In this document: positions 1 through 9,219 of the stretch, piece by piece | Numbering within the stretch: position 1 is the stretch's first letter | How the letters are laid out: every line of letters begins with the position of its first letter | Origin: Parcubacteria group bacterium GW2011_GWA2_43_11 | GTDB taxonomy: Bacteria > Patescibacteriota > Minisyncoccia > Phycocordibacterales > UBA12088 | Direction: 5' to 3' | Length of the DNA: 47,602 nt | Assembly (NCBI GenBank): GCA_000998805.1 | Contig: LCFC01000005.1 | Location: 1-47,602, forward strand | Translations under genes and position numbers: made by a program | The notes under the pieces: model-generated | Told to the model about the DNA's origin: nothing | Database searches by the model: none | What the model saw: the letters and a program-made list of their open reading frames with translations, nothing else

Positions 1-114
1 CTAGATCAACTGACGGTAAGTACCTCTGGCTCTGGTTCAGGAACCACCCCTCCACCACCGAGTGGGGGAGATATCACTCCGCCGGCTGTGCCGACAGGGT
101 TAATGGTGTCGTAA
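1..114 (+). CDS. 3' end of a secreted/FN3-type protein (partial)
   Basis: The open frame enters from the left edge and stops at TAA 112-114, giving 37 visible residues. It contains a Ser/Gly/Pro-rich linker (SGSGSGTTPPPPSGGD) followed by [13 protein letters not shown] and the stop. The last part matches the first strand of a fibronectin type III repeat and is almost the same as the end of the next gene ([14 protein letters not shown]). The protein therefore ends just as an FN3 repeat would begin. The main part of the gene lies outside the window, so its function is unknown. A surface or secreted protein is inferred from the linker. Confidence 0.65.
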   Translation, partial: LDQLTVSTSGSGSGTTPPPPSGGDITPPAVPTGLMVS

Positions 115-417
115 AAAGTACTAGTATAATATAAGTAGAAAGTGAAGTAATCCACGAGCAATGATACCGAGTGGTTGTTTGATGCTGGTATACTACTATT
201 TATAATCAATAAAATATGAGGAAAACTCTTTTTAAACCACATGTTGCTACATTACCAAAGCAAAATATTTTAATGCAGTTGAGATAGAAAATTTATTTTA
301 ATTAATATTTAATTTAATATTATTATTTAAAATTTATTATAATATATTGTTGTATAATTTTTTAATTATAGTCCTCATATATTTAATAGTAATATTTTTA
401 TAAATTGAAATTTGTTT
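115..417. other. AT-rich intergenic region
   Basis: This gap holds no supportable gene. Bases 119-126 form the palindrome TACTAGTA just after the preceding stop. From about 241 to 410 the sequence is almost entirely A and T, unlike most other gaps here, and runs into the AT-rich first part of the next gene. No Shine-Dalgarno sequence is visible before the ATG at 418. Confidence 0.5.
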
Positions 418-1881
418 ATGAAAAATCTTTTAAAAACAACCTTGTTTCAAGGTATTATTACTACGTTAGTAATAGCGATTATATTTTTTGGTTTAACTAA
501 AAATTCTTATGCTATCTGTGATTCTAATCAGCTATCACAGTTGGAAGCGGATATGACCTCGATTTTGAATAGTACTGCTGTGAATACTAGTATTACGACA
601 AGTCCTGATTTTTCTGTATTGTTGAAAGCGAAAGACGGCAGGTCATTTATTTATAATCATGGCAACTCATCTCCTACAAAATTGTATGAATCCGCGTCCA
701 CTTCCAAATTTCCCGCAGCTGTAATTATTCTTACGTTAGTTGATAAGGGTTATTTATCGCTTGATTCAAAAGCGCATGATTTAATAAGCTTTTGGATAGG
801 AGAATCAGATATTACACTTAGACATCTTTTAAGTTTTACTTCTGGTTTGAATGATGAGCCATCATGCCTGATCAATCCAACAAGTACAAATTATGAGGAT
901 TGTGTTAAGAAAATTTATGATCAGAATCTAATTACTAGGGCTAGACCAGGAACAAGTTTTTATTATGCTAGCACACATCTGCAAGTTGCGGGATTAATGG
1001 CAATGAAAGCGACAGGAAAAACATGGAGTGAAATATTTTCTGAATTCAAGCAACAGACAGGCTTATTTTCTAATTCAGCATTTGATTTGCCTATGGTTAA
1101 CAATCCTCGGCTTGCTGGCGGAATGCATTGGACGGCAAGTGATTATCAGGAATTTTTGAATGCATTATATAGGAATAAAAGAGTTAGTGACAATCAGATA
1201 CTGTTGAGTCAGAATACCTGGAATGAATTATTTGCTAATCAAAGAGGAAGTGCGACAGTAAGTTATTCCCCGATTCGATCCAGATTGAATGAGGATTGGG
1301 CTTATGGATTTGGTAATTGGCTAGAATGCCCTACAGCCAGAGCCGCTAATTCATATAATTGCGGGGTAGGACATAGAAACTCAAGCCCAGGCGCTTACGG
1401 CGCTTATCCCTTTATTGATTTTGATTATTCATATTCAGGAATCATAGCTAGGGATGGAGGCATGAGCACTTTTCATGAAGGAGTTAATATTTTCCGTTCA
1501 TTTCAGACGTGTGCTCAGAAATGGGCAGATTATAATACTATTCTTCCAATAGACACCACCCCGCCATCCGTACCATCTCTCACAGCAACCGCAGTCTCTT
1601 CTTCACAAATCAACCTCTCTTGGACTGCATCGACTGACAACGGAGGTGTAACAGGCTACAAGATATACCGAAACGGTACCTACCTCACCATAACCACTTC
1701 CACTTCGTACAACAACACTGGTCTCACCGCTTCAACTGCCTACAGCTACCGAGTCTCTGCTGTTGACGCAGCAGGGAATGAATCCAGTCAATCTACAGCG
1801 AAGAGTGCGACAACACAGGCAGGGACAGGGGGAACAGACACGACTCCACCCGCTGTGCCGACAGGGGTAACGGTAATATAA
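418..1881 (+). CDS. Secreted beta-lactamase-family serine hydrolase with C-terminal FN3 domain
   Basis: The protein has 487 residues. I start at the ATG at 418 rather than the in-frame TTG six bases upstream. An N-terminal signal peptide or anchor (about residues 5-27) precedes a class C beta-lactamase/PBP-like domain (PF00144 type). The SxxK motif is S94-T-S-K97 and the YxS motif is Y183-A-S185, the expected nucleophile, base and second motif. Such proteins act outside the membrane as D-Ala peptidases or esterases; the substrate is not deducible. Residues from about 379 form one FN3 domain, and a truncated second FN3 start ([14 protein letters not shown]) ends the protein. The hydrolase part is AT-rich, whereas the FN3 part uses many C-ending codons, a break near 1550 that suggests domain fusion. 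Confidence 0.85.
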   Translation: MKNLLKTTLFQGIITTLVIAIIFFGLTKNSYAICDSNQLSQLEADMTSILNSTAVNTSITTSPDFSVLLKAKDGRSFIYNHGNSSPTKLYESASTSKFPAAVIILTLVDKGYLSLDSKAHDLISFWIGESDITLRHLLSFTSGLNDEPSCLINPTSTNYEDCVKKIYDQNLITRARPGTSFYYASTHLQVAGLMAMKATGKTWSEIFSEFKQQTGLFSNSAFDLPMVNNPRLAGGMHWTASDYQEFLNALYRNKRVSDNQILLSQNTWNELFANQRGSATVSYSPIRSRLNEDWAYGFGNWLECPTARAANSYNCGVGHRNSSPGAYGAYPFIDFDYSYSGIIARDGGMSTFHEGVNIFRSFQTCAQKWADYNTILPIDTTPPSVPSLTATAVSSSQINLSWTASTDNGGVTGYKIYRNGTYLTITTSTSYNNTGLTASTAYSYRVSAVDAAGNESSQSTAKSATTQAGTGGTDTTPPAVPTGVTVI

Positions 1882-1920
1882 GCGTTTCTAGACAACTCCT
1901 TCAGAAACGTCTATCCATTC

Positions 1921-1970
1921 AATTATAAATACTAGTATTAATTACAGTAGTAATACTAGTATTTATAATT
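1921..1970. repeat. Perfect 20-bp inverted repeat with ACTAGTAT cores
   Basis: The arms 1921-1940 and 1951-1970 are exact reverse complements around a 10-base loop (1941-1950). Each arm contains the self-complementary ATACTAGTAT. It lies between two convergent genes (hydrolase ending 1881, dprA ending 2001). It could be a bidirectional terminator, although it is very AT-rich, or a small repetitive element. Related sequences occur at 8164-8191 and 41535-41566. Confidence 0.8.
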
Positions 1971-2000
1971 TAACAACTAGATATTTTAATTTAACTTTAT

Positions 2001-2876
2001 TTAGTTTCGTCTCCACTCCACCTTACCCAACCGTTCAGTGATGTATCCCTTGAGCTCAAGTGATGCAAGAAGAATATTTGCCTCAGAAACGGGGAGCTTA
2101 AGTTTTTGCACAAGAGTATCTCTAAAGAGAGGCTCGTGAAGCAGGGCAAACACACTGGTCTCCGCGGCTGTAAGGTGAAGCGGAATTTTGCATTGTGCTA
2201 CAAGGTCTTCCTTGCGAATACCGAGCGCATCTAGAATATCACCACTTGAAGCAATGAGTGCTGCACCTTTCTGTATAAGCATGTGTGTACCTTGTGATGT
2301 GGTGCTGTGTATAGGTCCCGGAATAGCGAGCACGTCTCTGTTGTATTCTCCTGCTAGCTTAGAAGTGATAAGTGTTCCGGACTTGTACTCAGCTTCGACT
2401 ACCAGCACCGCGTGACTCATGCCCGCCATAATGCGGTTCCTCTGAGGAAAGCTCTCTAGGCGCGGTCGCCAATCGGGTGCAAACTCAGAGACGAGTGCGC
2501 CACCTTGATCGAGTATATCTCGTGCAAGTTTTCTGTGCGTGGCAGGGTAGAGCACACTATCACTCAATCCTGAAGCAGGGACTGCTACCGTGGTAAGCGA
2601 AGCATCAAGAGCTGCTTGGTGCGCAATACCGTCTATACCAAGTGCCAGACCAGAGACTATGACGACAGGGTATCCGCGGAGACCGTGTATAAGTGTTTCG
2701 CACGCCTGTCTGCCGTAGCTCGTATACTTGCGCGAACCAACTACTGATAAGAATTTAAGGTCAGAATTAGTAGGGAAGGTGCCACGGACAGTTAGCTTCT
2801 TCGGAGCATCGGTAATTTCTTGCAAGAGGGCAGGGATAGCAAGTGTTTGTATGGGATACATTTCTTCCAGAGGCAT
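2001..2876 (-). CDS. dprA: DNA-processing protein DprA
   Basis: The product has 291 residues and is a compact DprA/Smf. DprA binds incoming single-stranded DNA and loads RecA during natural transformation in the cytoplasm. The Rossmann-like core is recognisable: VVGSRKYTSYG, SGLALGIDGIAHQAAL, YPATHRKLARDI, SEFAP, SFPQRNRIMAGMS, and VVEAEYKSGTLITSKLA with AIPGPI. The last 65 residues or so look like the usual winged-helix domain. The N-terminal SAM-like domain of longer homologues is reduced or absent. A TACTAT box ends 6 bases before the ATG, so the mRNA may be leaderless. The gene is convergent with the upstream hydrolase. Natural competence proteins are common in this group of bacteria. Confidence 0.93.
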   Translation of the reverse strand: MPLEEMYPIQTLAIPALLQEITDAPKKLTVRGTFPTNSDLKFLSVVGSRKYTSYGRQACETLIHGLRGYPVVIVSGLALGIDGIAHQAALDASLTTVAVPASGLSDSVLYPATHRKLARDILDQGGALVSEFAPDWRPRLESFPQRNRIMAGMSHAVLVVEAEYKSGTLITSKLAGEYNRDVLAIPGPIHSTTSQGTHMLIQKGAALIASSGDILDALGIRKEDLVAQCKIPLHLTAAETSVFALLHEPLFRDTLVQKLKLPVSEANILLASLELKGYITERLGKVEWRRN

Positions 2877-3066
2877 TTGAAAATAGTAACATGAACAGTG
2901 TGCAAATTTAGTAGATATTTACAGAGCGCAAAGATAGGAGTCGAAAGGTGTAAAAGAGGCAGTAATACGCATAATCTAACAACCAGTACTGGTAAAAGAT
3001 AGCTTACATGCTACACTTTCTAAGTATACCTATATTGTTAGTTTATACGTAGTATCATTACGACCT

Positions 3067-4347
3067 ATGTTAGATATAAAATTTATTCGAGAACACCTAG
3101 ACCTCATCAAAGCTGCTGCGAAAAAAAAGCACATTGAAGTTGACCTAGATCTTCTGGTGAAACTCGACACGAAAAGAAAAAAACTTCAACAGAGTTATGA
3201 TGATGCTCGTGCCAAACAAAACGAAGTAAGTGCGAAAATTGCACAAGCAAGTGACCCCACAGAACGAGAAAAAATGATTGCTGATATGAAGGTGGTAAAG
3301 GAAACACTACAAAGTGGTGAGGTTGAGCTTAAAAAAACATTGAAGAAGTGGCAGGCGCTTATGGTACAGGTGCCCAACGTACCTGATATCACTGTGCCAG
3401 ATGGAGATAGTGACGAGGATAATGTTGAGGTGCGAAGGATTGGTGAGATTCCTACATTTGCGTTTACTCCCAAGAGTCATATAGAGCTCATGCAAAACCT
3501 CAGTATGATTGACTTAGATAGAGGCACAAAAACATCTGGTTTTCGCGGATACTATCTTAAAAACGACGGTGTTCGTCTCTCCTTTGCCCTCTGGCAATTT
3601 GTGTTTGATACGTTTGCAAAAAAGAATCCTGAATTTCAACCCATGATAGTACCGTCGCTTGTACGTCGAGAACCATTTATGGGTACTGGATACCTTCCAC
3701 AAAGTGAGGAGGATTTGTACAAAACACAAGATGGCGACTTTCTCGCTGGTACCGCGGAGGTGGCGATGATGAGCTACTACATGGATGAAGTACTTGAGAA
3801 AAAGGATTTGCCTATCAAGTTTCTAGCTTTTTCCCCATGCTTCCGACGTGAAGCGGGAAGTCATGGTAAAGATACCAAGGGACTTATCCGTGTGCATGAG
3901 TTTTATAAGGTAGAGCAAGTCGTCCTCTGTGAGGCAAATCACCAAGAGTCCGTCGAACATCACGAACAGTTGACCAAAAACTCTGAAGAGTTGCTTCAAG
4001 CCCTCGGTATTCCTTACCATGTTGTCGTGAACTGTGGTGCAGATATTGGACTGGGTCAGGTAAAAAAGTACGACATCGAAGCATGGGTACCTACGGAGAA
4101 CAAATACCGAGAAACACACTCTTCTTCCTACTTCCATGACTTTCAAACACGTCGGCTCAATATCAGATACAAAAACGACGACGGAAAACTTCAATTTGTA
4201 CATTCGCTCAACAATACTGCACTTGCATCCCCGAGGATTATTGTTCCTATCATCGAGAATTACCAGCAGGAAGATGGTTCAATACTCATCCCAGAGGTGC
4301 TTCGACCGTACATGAATAACAAAGAACGAATTGTGCCACGCGCATGA
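3067..4347 (+). CDS. serS: Seryl-tRNA synthetase
   Basis: The product has 426 residues, the normal length for a class II seryl-tRNA synthetase, which charges tRNA-Ser with serine. The N-terminal 110 residues form the long helical hairpin that grips tRNA (charged, coiled-coil-like KKHIEVDLDLL...KRKKLQQSYDDARAKQ). The catalytic domain has TAEVAMMSYY, motif 2 around FRREAGSHGKDTKGLIRVHEF, and motif 3 in NNTALASPRIIVPIIENYQ. The stop overlaps the next start by 4 bases (ATGA), so serS and the FtsQ-like gene are translationally coupled. Nothing about the sequence is unusual. Confidence 0.97.
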   Translation: MLDIKFIREHLDLIKAAAKKKHIEVDLDLLVKLDTKRKKLQQSYDDARAKQNEVSAKIAQASDPTEREKMIADMKVVKETLQSGEVELKKTLKKWQALMVQVPNVPDITVPDGDSDEDNVEVRRIGEIPTFAFTPKSHIELMQNLSMIDLDRGTKTSGFRGYYLKNDGVRLSFALWQFVFDTFAKKNPEFQPMIVPSLVRREPFMGTGYLPQSEEDLYKTQDGDFLAGTAEVAMMSYYMDEVLEKKDLPIKFLAFSPCFRREAGSHGKDTKGLIRVHEFYKVEQVVLCEANHQESVEHHEQLTKNSEELLQALGIPYHVVVNCGADIGLGQVKKYDIEAWVPTENKYRETHSSSYFHDFQTRRLNIRYKNDDGKLQFVHSLNNTALASPRIIVPIIENYQQEDGSILIPEVLRPYMNNKERIVPRA

Positions 4348-5219
4348 TACAGAGACAAAAATTCAGAACAAAACAAGCAAGAAAACGAGAAAGAGTACGA
4401 CTAGCAATTAAGGCAACCTCAATTCTTTTTGGAATCAGTTTTTTTCTTGGACTAATTGCCTACGGTAGTCATACCGAGCATCTTCGGTATAAAGATATTC
4501 ACGTACAAACAGAAAGCTCTCCCTTACGTGAAGAACTAGCAAGTGTTATTACAACCGAATTACAAGGCTCTTACTATGGTATATGGCCAAAAGATTCGGT
4601 TTTTTTGGTACCGCAAGACTACGTTGAAGAAGTATTGGAAACGAAGTTTCCTAGAATTGATCATGCGCAGATTAAACGTACCGGTTTGTATACACTTAGT
4701 GTGTCTGTAGAGGAACGCATTCCCGTAGCGCTGTGGTGTGGTGATGTTGTTCCACCTATTGCCCACGCACAGCGAGTTGACACAGGTGAGCAAGACTCCA
4801 GTGATGTGTGGGGCACCTGTTACTTGGTTGACAAAAAAGGATACATTTATGCACGTGCACCTTTGTTTTCAGGTAATGTGTTTCCTCGATACTACGGTTC
4901 ATTGTCACATGGTGAGCCGATAGCACAGCAGTATATTCCTGAGGAAGAATTTATTGTGTGGCAACAATTTTATACGTCTCTTGAGGATACAAATGGGTCA
5001 GTACCTCAGGCGCTTCTTTTTGTAGATGAGCGAGATATAGAACTATATCTGAGTAGTGGACTGCGTGTACTCATACCAAGAAAAGAAAGTCCCGAAACGA
5101 TTACACGAAGGCTTACTGCACTCTTTGAATCGGAACATATACAGGACGTAACAAAAGTTGAGTATATTGACTTGCGGTTTGGTACAAAAGCGTTTGTTAA
5201 ATATCTCTCAACAGAGTGA
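4344..5219 (+). CDS. FtsQ/DivIB-like POTRA cell-division protein
   Basis: The product has 291 residues. A basic N-terminus (KFRTKQARKRERVR) is followed by one transmembrane segment at about residues 24-45. Next comes an extracytoplasmic region starting RYKDIHVQTESS that fits a POTRA domain, with the typical FtsQ run FPRIDHAQIKRTGLYTLSVSVEERIPVALW. FtsQ/DivIB links cytoplasmic and outer parts of the divisome and regulates septal wall synthesis. The start overlaps the serS stop. The assignment rests on topology and the POTRA/beta-like pattern, since FtsQ sequences diverge strongly. Two further membrane-linked genes follow in the same direction. Confidence 0.7.
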   Translation: MIQRQKFRTKQARKRERVRLAIKATSILFGISFFLGLIAYGSHTEHLRYKDIHVQTESSPLREELASVITTELQGSYYGIWPKDSVFLVPQDYVEEVLETKFPRIDHAQIKRTGLYTLSVSVEERIPVALWCGDVVPPIAHAQRVDTGEQDSSDVWGTCYLVDKKGYIYARAPLFSGNVFPRYYGSLSHGEPIAQQYIPEEEFIVWQQFYTSLEDTNGSVPQALLFVDERDIELYLSSGLRVLIPRKESPETITRRLTALFESEHIQDVTKVEYIDLRFGTKAFVKYLSTE

Positions 5220-5262
5220 TTTTAGAAGCCTTGTTATGATACAATTATAAATAACACTTCGT

Positions 5263-5649
5263 ATGCGTTTCGCTCTCTACTATATCAGGTGGCATTACTC
5301 ACAAGGGATTGTGGATTTGATTGGTGTGGTACGAAACTTCATCTGGTTTTTCTATACTTTTTTCTCTATACCGCTTTTACTTAAGACACTTTTCCAACCA
5401 TTTGAGCGGTTGGGCGAACGCTATAGTAAAGGGTTTGACCCAGGGGCTTGGGCACAAGTTTTTGTTGTCAACTCGCTTATGCGAGTCGTTGGTGCGCTTC
5501 TCAGATTATTCCTTGTCCTTATTGGCATTATCTTTATTATATTGACGATAGTTGTTGGTGTATTGTTTCTTGTGGCATGGATATTAGCACCGCTACTTTT
5601 GTTTTTTCTTGTTACATACGGTCTAAAGCTTATGTCACTTGGTCATTAA
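5263..5649 (+). CDS. Small polytopic membrane protein, unknown function
   Basis: The product has 128 residues. Hydrophobic segments lie at about 17-40 (VVRNFIWFFYTFFSIPLLLK) and in a long stretch at about 75-125 that can form two helices, separated by a polar loop (FQPFERLGERYSKGFDPGAW). I do not recognise a family with a known function. It sits 43 bases after the ftsQ-like gene and 2 bases before the Clp-like ATPase, whose own N-terminus has two membrane helices. A shared membrane complex is therefore plausible but is inference only. Confidence 0.75.
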   Translation: MRFALYYIRWHYSQGIVDLIGVVRNFIWFFYTFFSIPLLLKTLFQPFERLGERYSKGFDPGAWAQVFVVNSLMRVVGALLRLFLVLIGIIFIILTIVVGVLFLVAWILAPLLLFFLVTYGLKLMSLGH

Positions 5650-5651
5650 AT

Positions 5652-8156
5652 ATGCCTTTTTCAACTCTCAAAAAAATAATATTTGAAATATATGAGCCTG
5701 CGCTTTTGTTGCGTGGTGTGCTTCCACCTGAGAGGCGTCATCTGATGTATAAGAACATTCTGATAGCTTGCGCGTTTATCTTCACACTCGCCGCGCTTGC
5801 ATTTGCTGTAGACAACCTGGCAACAGGAATCTTACCGGGGTTTTCCATCATTAGTTCTCTTGCAAACAGGATTTATGGGATTTTTCTTATTGTCTTCTCA
5901 GCAGCATTTGTTTTTTCTGCATTTGAAGCAATGCATCGTTCATACTACTTTAAGGGGTTGGAACAAATCCTTGAGGAGTCCAATGACCCTGTACAAATAC
6001 CTACAAGTTGGGAAGTGGCCACTATAATTTTCGAGACGCAGGGTTCTGATATTACGGGAGGTTTTTTCAACTCTACGTATGGACAAGAAGTACTTTTTAG
6101 AACAGGTATTTCTGCGGAGACTTTCGAGACCTTCGAGACAAATCGTACAGGAGGCGTACAGGAGGAGGGATTTATTGTTGAGCGAGACAAGGGTGTTGAC
6201 CTTGCTACGTATGCGAAGAGTATTTACAAACAAGACGAAGAGTTGCGTACCTTGTTTGCCAAAAACAACATAAATCTAGAACAGTTTATGCGCGCTGCCG
6301 AATGGGTAACCTCGATAGAGCGTAAGGATCGCCAGCTTCATCGGTGGTGGTCTCGTGATAATTTGGGGAGAATCCCAGGCTTGGGTAAGACGTGGAGCTA
6401 TGGCCCTACGTTTCTTTTGCAACGTTTTGGTCATGAGATTACTGAGGATCATATATGGCAGACTGCACTCATGACTCGTCGAGAAGAAGATGATGAGGTA
6501 GAGGAGCTAGAGCAGATTCTGGCACGAGGGCGACAAACAAACGTACTCCTGCTGACTAATGACGTACTCGTGGCTCGCCAGCGCACAGCTCAGTTGTACC
6601 ACAAAATACGTGAAGGGCATGCGCTGCCACCGCTTGAGTCACGAAGAGTTTTCTATATAGATATGGAGGCAATCGTTATTGCATCGGGTGAAAAAGGTAT
6701 TTTCGAGGCAAACCTGCGCCAGACGTTTACACAAGCAGTTGATTCAGGAAATATTATTTTGTATTTTGAAAATATTGATACTGCTATACGGAGTGCACAA
6801 ACTCTCGGTGTCGACTTGGTCGATATTCTCTCACCATATTTTGAGTCCTCGGAAATACAGATAGTTTTTGCCGAACTCTCTGAAAACTATAACAAGCACT
6901 TATCTCACGAGAGTAGGCTAGCCCAAGCGTTTGATGTAATACAGATGAAAGATGTCGGTATGTCGGGTATTATTGATCTTCTCCAACAGCGTGCACACAT
7001 GCATGAGCGGAGAAGTTCTGTAGTATTTACGATTCCTTCTCTTGAAAAAATCGCAGATGTTGCTGATAGGTACTTCCCGACGGGTGTGATGCCGGACAAA
7101 GCCTTTGATTTGCTTGAAGAACTTGTTACGTATGCCAATGCTGAGGATATTGAACAAATTTTAGCTTTTCATGTAGAAAATTTTGTTTCGAAGAAGACCA
7201 ACGTGCCTATTGGGGAGCCTAGTGAAGAAGAGAAACAAAAACTCTTGTCACTCGAAGATGTTATGCACAAGCGAGTTATTGCGCAAGAGAATGCGGTATC
7301 TGCAGTAGCCAAGGCTCTACGACGTGCACGTTCAGGAATAGCCAATTCAAAAAAACCCCTAGGAACATTTCTGTTTCTGGGTCCTACTGGTGTAGGTAAA
7401 ACAGAGACCGCGAAGGCACTTGCTGAAGTATTGTTTGATGACGAAGAAGCAATGACCCGTCTTGATATGTCTGAGTTCCAAGCCGAGAATGCGGTTGAAG
7501 AGCTCATTGGATTTGCAGACACGGGCAAGTCAGGAAGACTAGAGGCTCTTGTGCGCCAGAGGCAATATGGCGTACTCCTTCTCGATGAGTTTGAAAAAGC
7601 AGATAAAGGTGTACATGATTTGTTTCTACAGATACTTGATGAGGGGCACTTTACCGATGCGACAGGTACGAGTGTCAACATGCGTAATTTGATAATTATA
7701 GCGACGAGCAACGCAGGGGCTGACTTGATATGGGAGATGGAGAAGCAACACAAAGATGTTTCTGAAGAGAAGCGCGTACTCGTTGATTATATTGTTTCAA
7801 AAGGTCTCTTTAGACCAGAGCTTCTAAACCGTTTCGATGAAATAGTAGTCTTTCATGCGCTACAAATGGAACATGTGCGTGAGATTGCAAAGATACACAT
7901 TATGAACTTTGCGAAGCGGATTGCTGAAGAAAAAAATATTACTGTAGATGTGACCGATGATCTCGTGAATTATGTAGCGAGTAAAGGGTATGACCCACAG
8001 TTTGGTGGAAGACCACTCGAGCGCGCAATTATGGAAGAGTTGGAACAAGTCATAGCTGATGAAATGCTTAAGGGAACATTACGCTCTGGAGATACATTTA
8101 CCTTTCAATCGAAAAATGAAGTAAACCAAGAGCCTAACCCTGAGTTAAAGCAGTAA
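5652..8156 (+). CDS. Membrane-anchored Clp/Hsp100-like AAA+ ATPase with degenerate first module
   Basis: The product has 834 residues from the ATG at 5652. The frame is open further upstream, but an earlier start would overlap the preceding membrane gene. Two membrane helices lie at about 34-55 and 70-92, which cytosolic ClpA/B/C lack. The first AAA module (about 260-430) has lost the Walker A loop: the RQTNVLLLTND strand runs on without GxxGxGKT. Its Walker B aspartate is also replaced (ILYFEN). The second module is intact for ATP use: GPTGVGKTETAKAL, LLLDEFEKAD, TSNAG and the arginine finger in FRPELLNRFDEIVVF, plus a ClpB-D2-small type C-terminus (YDPQFGGRPLERAI). The usual aromatic pore loop (GYVG) is replaced by GFADTGKSGR. 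It probably remodels membrane-proximal proteins. No ClpP gene is nearby. Confidence 0.88.
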   Translation: MPFSTLKKIIFEIYEPALLLRGVLPPERRHLMYKNILIACAFIFTLAALAFAVDNLATGILPGFSIISSLANRIYGIFLIVFSAAFVFSAFEAMHRSYYFKGLEQILEESNDPVQIPTSWEVATIIFETQGSDITGGFFNSTYGQEVLFRTGISAETFETFETNRTGGVQEEGFIVERDKGVDLATYAKSIYKQDEELRTLFAKNNINLEQFMRAAEWVTSIERKDRQLHRWWSRDNLGRIPGLGKTWSYGPTFLLQRFGHEITEDHIWQTALMTRREEDDEVEELEQILARGRQTNVLLLTNDVLVARQRTAQLYHKIREGHALPPLESRRVFYIDMEAIVIASGEKGIFEANLRQTFTQAVDSGNIILYFENIDTAIRSAQTLGVDLVDILSPYFESSEIQIVFAELSENYNKHLSHESRLAQAFDVIQMKDVGMSGIIDLLQQRAHMHERRSSVVFTIPSLEKIADVADRYFPTGVMPDKAFDLLEELVTYANAEDIEQILAFHVENFVSKKTNVPIGEPSEEEKQKLLSLEDVMHKRVIAQENAVSAVAKALRRARSGIANSKKPLGTFLFLGPTGVGKTETAKALAEVLFDDEEAMTRLDMSEFQAENAVEELIGFADTGKSGRLEALVRQRQYGVLLLDEFEKADKGVHDLFLQILDEGHFTDATGTSVNMRNLIIIATSNAGADLIWEMEKQHKDVSEEKRVLVDYIVSKGLFRPELLNRFDEIVVFHALQMEHVREIAKIHIMNFAKRIAEEKNITVDVTDDLVNYVASKGYDPQFGGRPLERAIMEELEQVIADEMLKGTLRSGDTFTFQSKNEVNQEPNPELKQ

Positions 8157-8163
8157 TAAAAAA

Positions 8164-8191
8164 TAAATACTAGTATTAATACTAGTATTTA
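8164..8191. repeat. Perfect 28-bp palindrome with two ACTAGTAT cores
   Basis: Bases 8164-8191 read the same on both strands (14-bp arms, no loop). The sequence lies between convergent genes (Clp-like ending 8156, dus ending 8221). It is the same family as 1921-1970, which also sits between convergent stops. A terminator role is possible but there is no GC-rich stem. Confidence 0.8.
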
Positions 8192-8220
8192 ATTTTTCAC
8201 TGCAGGCTATATATTTCAGT

Positions 8221-9219
8221 TCAAGATTTGTTTTGCGCTTTTAACTTTAAACATTCAACCTTTAACTTCTCCACAGCTTCTGCAATATTTTCGCAAGCAA
8301 ACAGCTCTACACGCAACTCCTTTGCACCTTTAAAATCCGTAACGTATGACTTGAAATGGCGCTTCAAGAGTGCGAAGCTTTTGTGTGCACAGAGCTTATC
8401 AAACGCTTTCGAATGCTCTATGAGCACCTCAAGCTTCTCCTCAAGTGTCGGTATCTTTTCTGAAAAAAGCCAAGGGTTGCCCAGGATACCTCTCCCTATC
8501 ATTACTCCATCCGCACCAGTCTCCATAGCGAGAGTGCGTGCTTGTACAGCACTATCGACGTCACCATTCCCAAAAATAAGCACCTTTTCCTTGTTTGAGA
8601 GTTTATCACGTATCTCCACAGCCTCACGGACATGTTCCCATCGAGCTGGTACATTTGAGAGTTCTTGACGAGTTCGTGCATGTACTGTAATAAGTGCAGG
8701 ATCTTCTTTGAGTAGTTCAGGAAGCCATGTTGATAAATCATTGTGGGCGTATCCAATACGTGTCTTTACTGAAACTGGTATTCTGCCTTGCGTGCCTTTC
8801 TTGGCACTTTGTATGAGCGCCCGAGCAAGCTCAGGTTTCTTCATAAGTGAAGCACCCGCTCCCTGCTTTTCAATAGCACGATATGGACAACCCATGTTGA
8901 TATCTACACCGTCGAATCCAAGCTCAGTTACTAATCGAGATGCGTACTCTATCATGTTAGGTTGTGCAGAAAAAAGTTGCGCTACGATAGGGTGTTCACC
9001 TGGTTCGTAAAATAGGTCTTTCATGAGGGGATTATCCGCATCAGGTATCTTGTGAATTTCGCGCGTATGGTAAAGCCCATCAGCGGAGACGAACTCTGTC
9101 CATAGCACATCTGGTTTTCCGTATTTTGCAATAATACTGCGAAAAGCAGGGTCCGTGATTTCGGCCATGGGTGCCAGAACAAGTACAGGTCTTGACAAAG
9201 TCTGCCAAAAATTATGCAT
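8221..9219 (-). CDS. dus: tRNA-dihydrouridine synthase
   Basis: The product has 332 residues and is an FMN-dependent TIM-barrel enzyme that reduces uridines in tRNA D-loops. Diagnostic parts are LVLAPMAEITDPAFR at the N-terminus, the active-site cysteine C111 in INMGCPYR, VSVKTRIGY, VHARTR, and the phosphate-binding IFGNGDV and GADGVMIGRGILGNPW. The exact Dus subtype is not assigned. The last residues (KLKVECLKLKAQ) are encoded by a run of four 7-bp repeats (8239-8266), so a repeat appears to have become the 3' end of the gene. It is divergent from dnaX. Confidence 0.94.
   Translation of the reverse strand: MHNFWQTLSRPVLVLAPMAEITDPAFRSIIAKYGKPDVLWTEFVSADGLYHTREIHKIPDADNPLMKDLFYEPGEHPIVAQLFSAQPNMIEYASRLVTELGFDGVDINMGCPYRAIEKQGAGASLMKKPELARALIQSAKKGTQGRIPVSVKTRIGYAHNDLSTWLPELLKEDPALITVHARTRQELSNVPARWEHVREAVEIRDKLSNKEKVLIFGNGDVDSAVQARTLAMETGADGVMIGRGILGNPWLFSEKIPTLEEKLEVLIEHSKAFDKLCAHKSFALLKRHFKSYVTDFKGAKELRVELFACENIAEAVEKLKVECLKLKAQNKS
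8239..8266. repeat. Four tandem 7-bp GTTNAAN repeats inside the dus 3' end
   Basis: On the minus strand these 28 bases are four heptamers of form GTTNAAN (ctttaac, attcaac, tttaaac, ttttaac read on the plus strand). The same heptamer family occurs at 9383-9445, 43149-43179 and 43315-43342. Here it is read as coding sequence. Confidence 0.75.

Noticed and set aside
6-242. A 78-residue minus-strand frame
   Set aside because: It is the complement of the partial gene at 1-114 and an AT-rich spacer, with no family resemblance.
5448-5651. Extended N-terminus of the Clp-like ATPase
   Set aside because: The extension overlaps the preceding membrane protein in another frame, which has a credible sequence; ATG 5652 lies 2 bases after that stop.
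8228-8668. Plus-strand frames opposite dus (and similar frames opposite dprA, serS, glmS and A2M)
   Set aside because: They are shadows of well-supported genes and have no recognisable domains.
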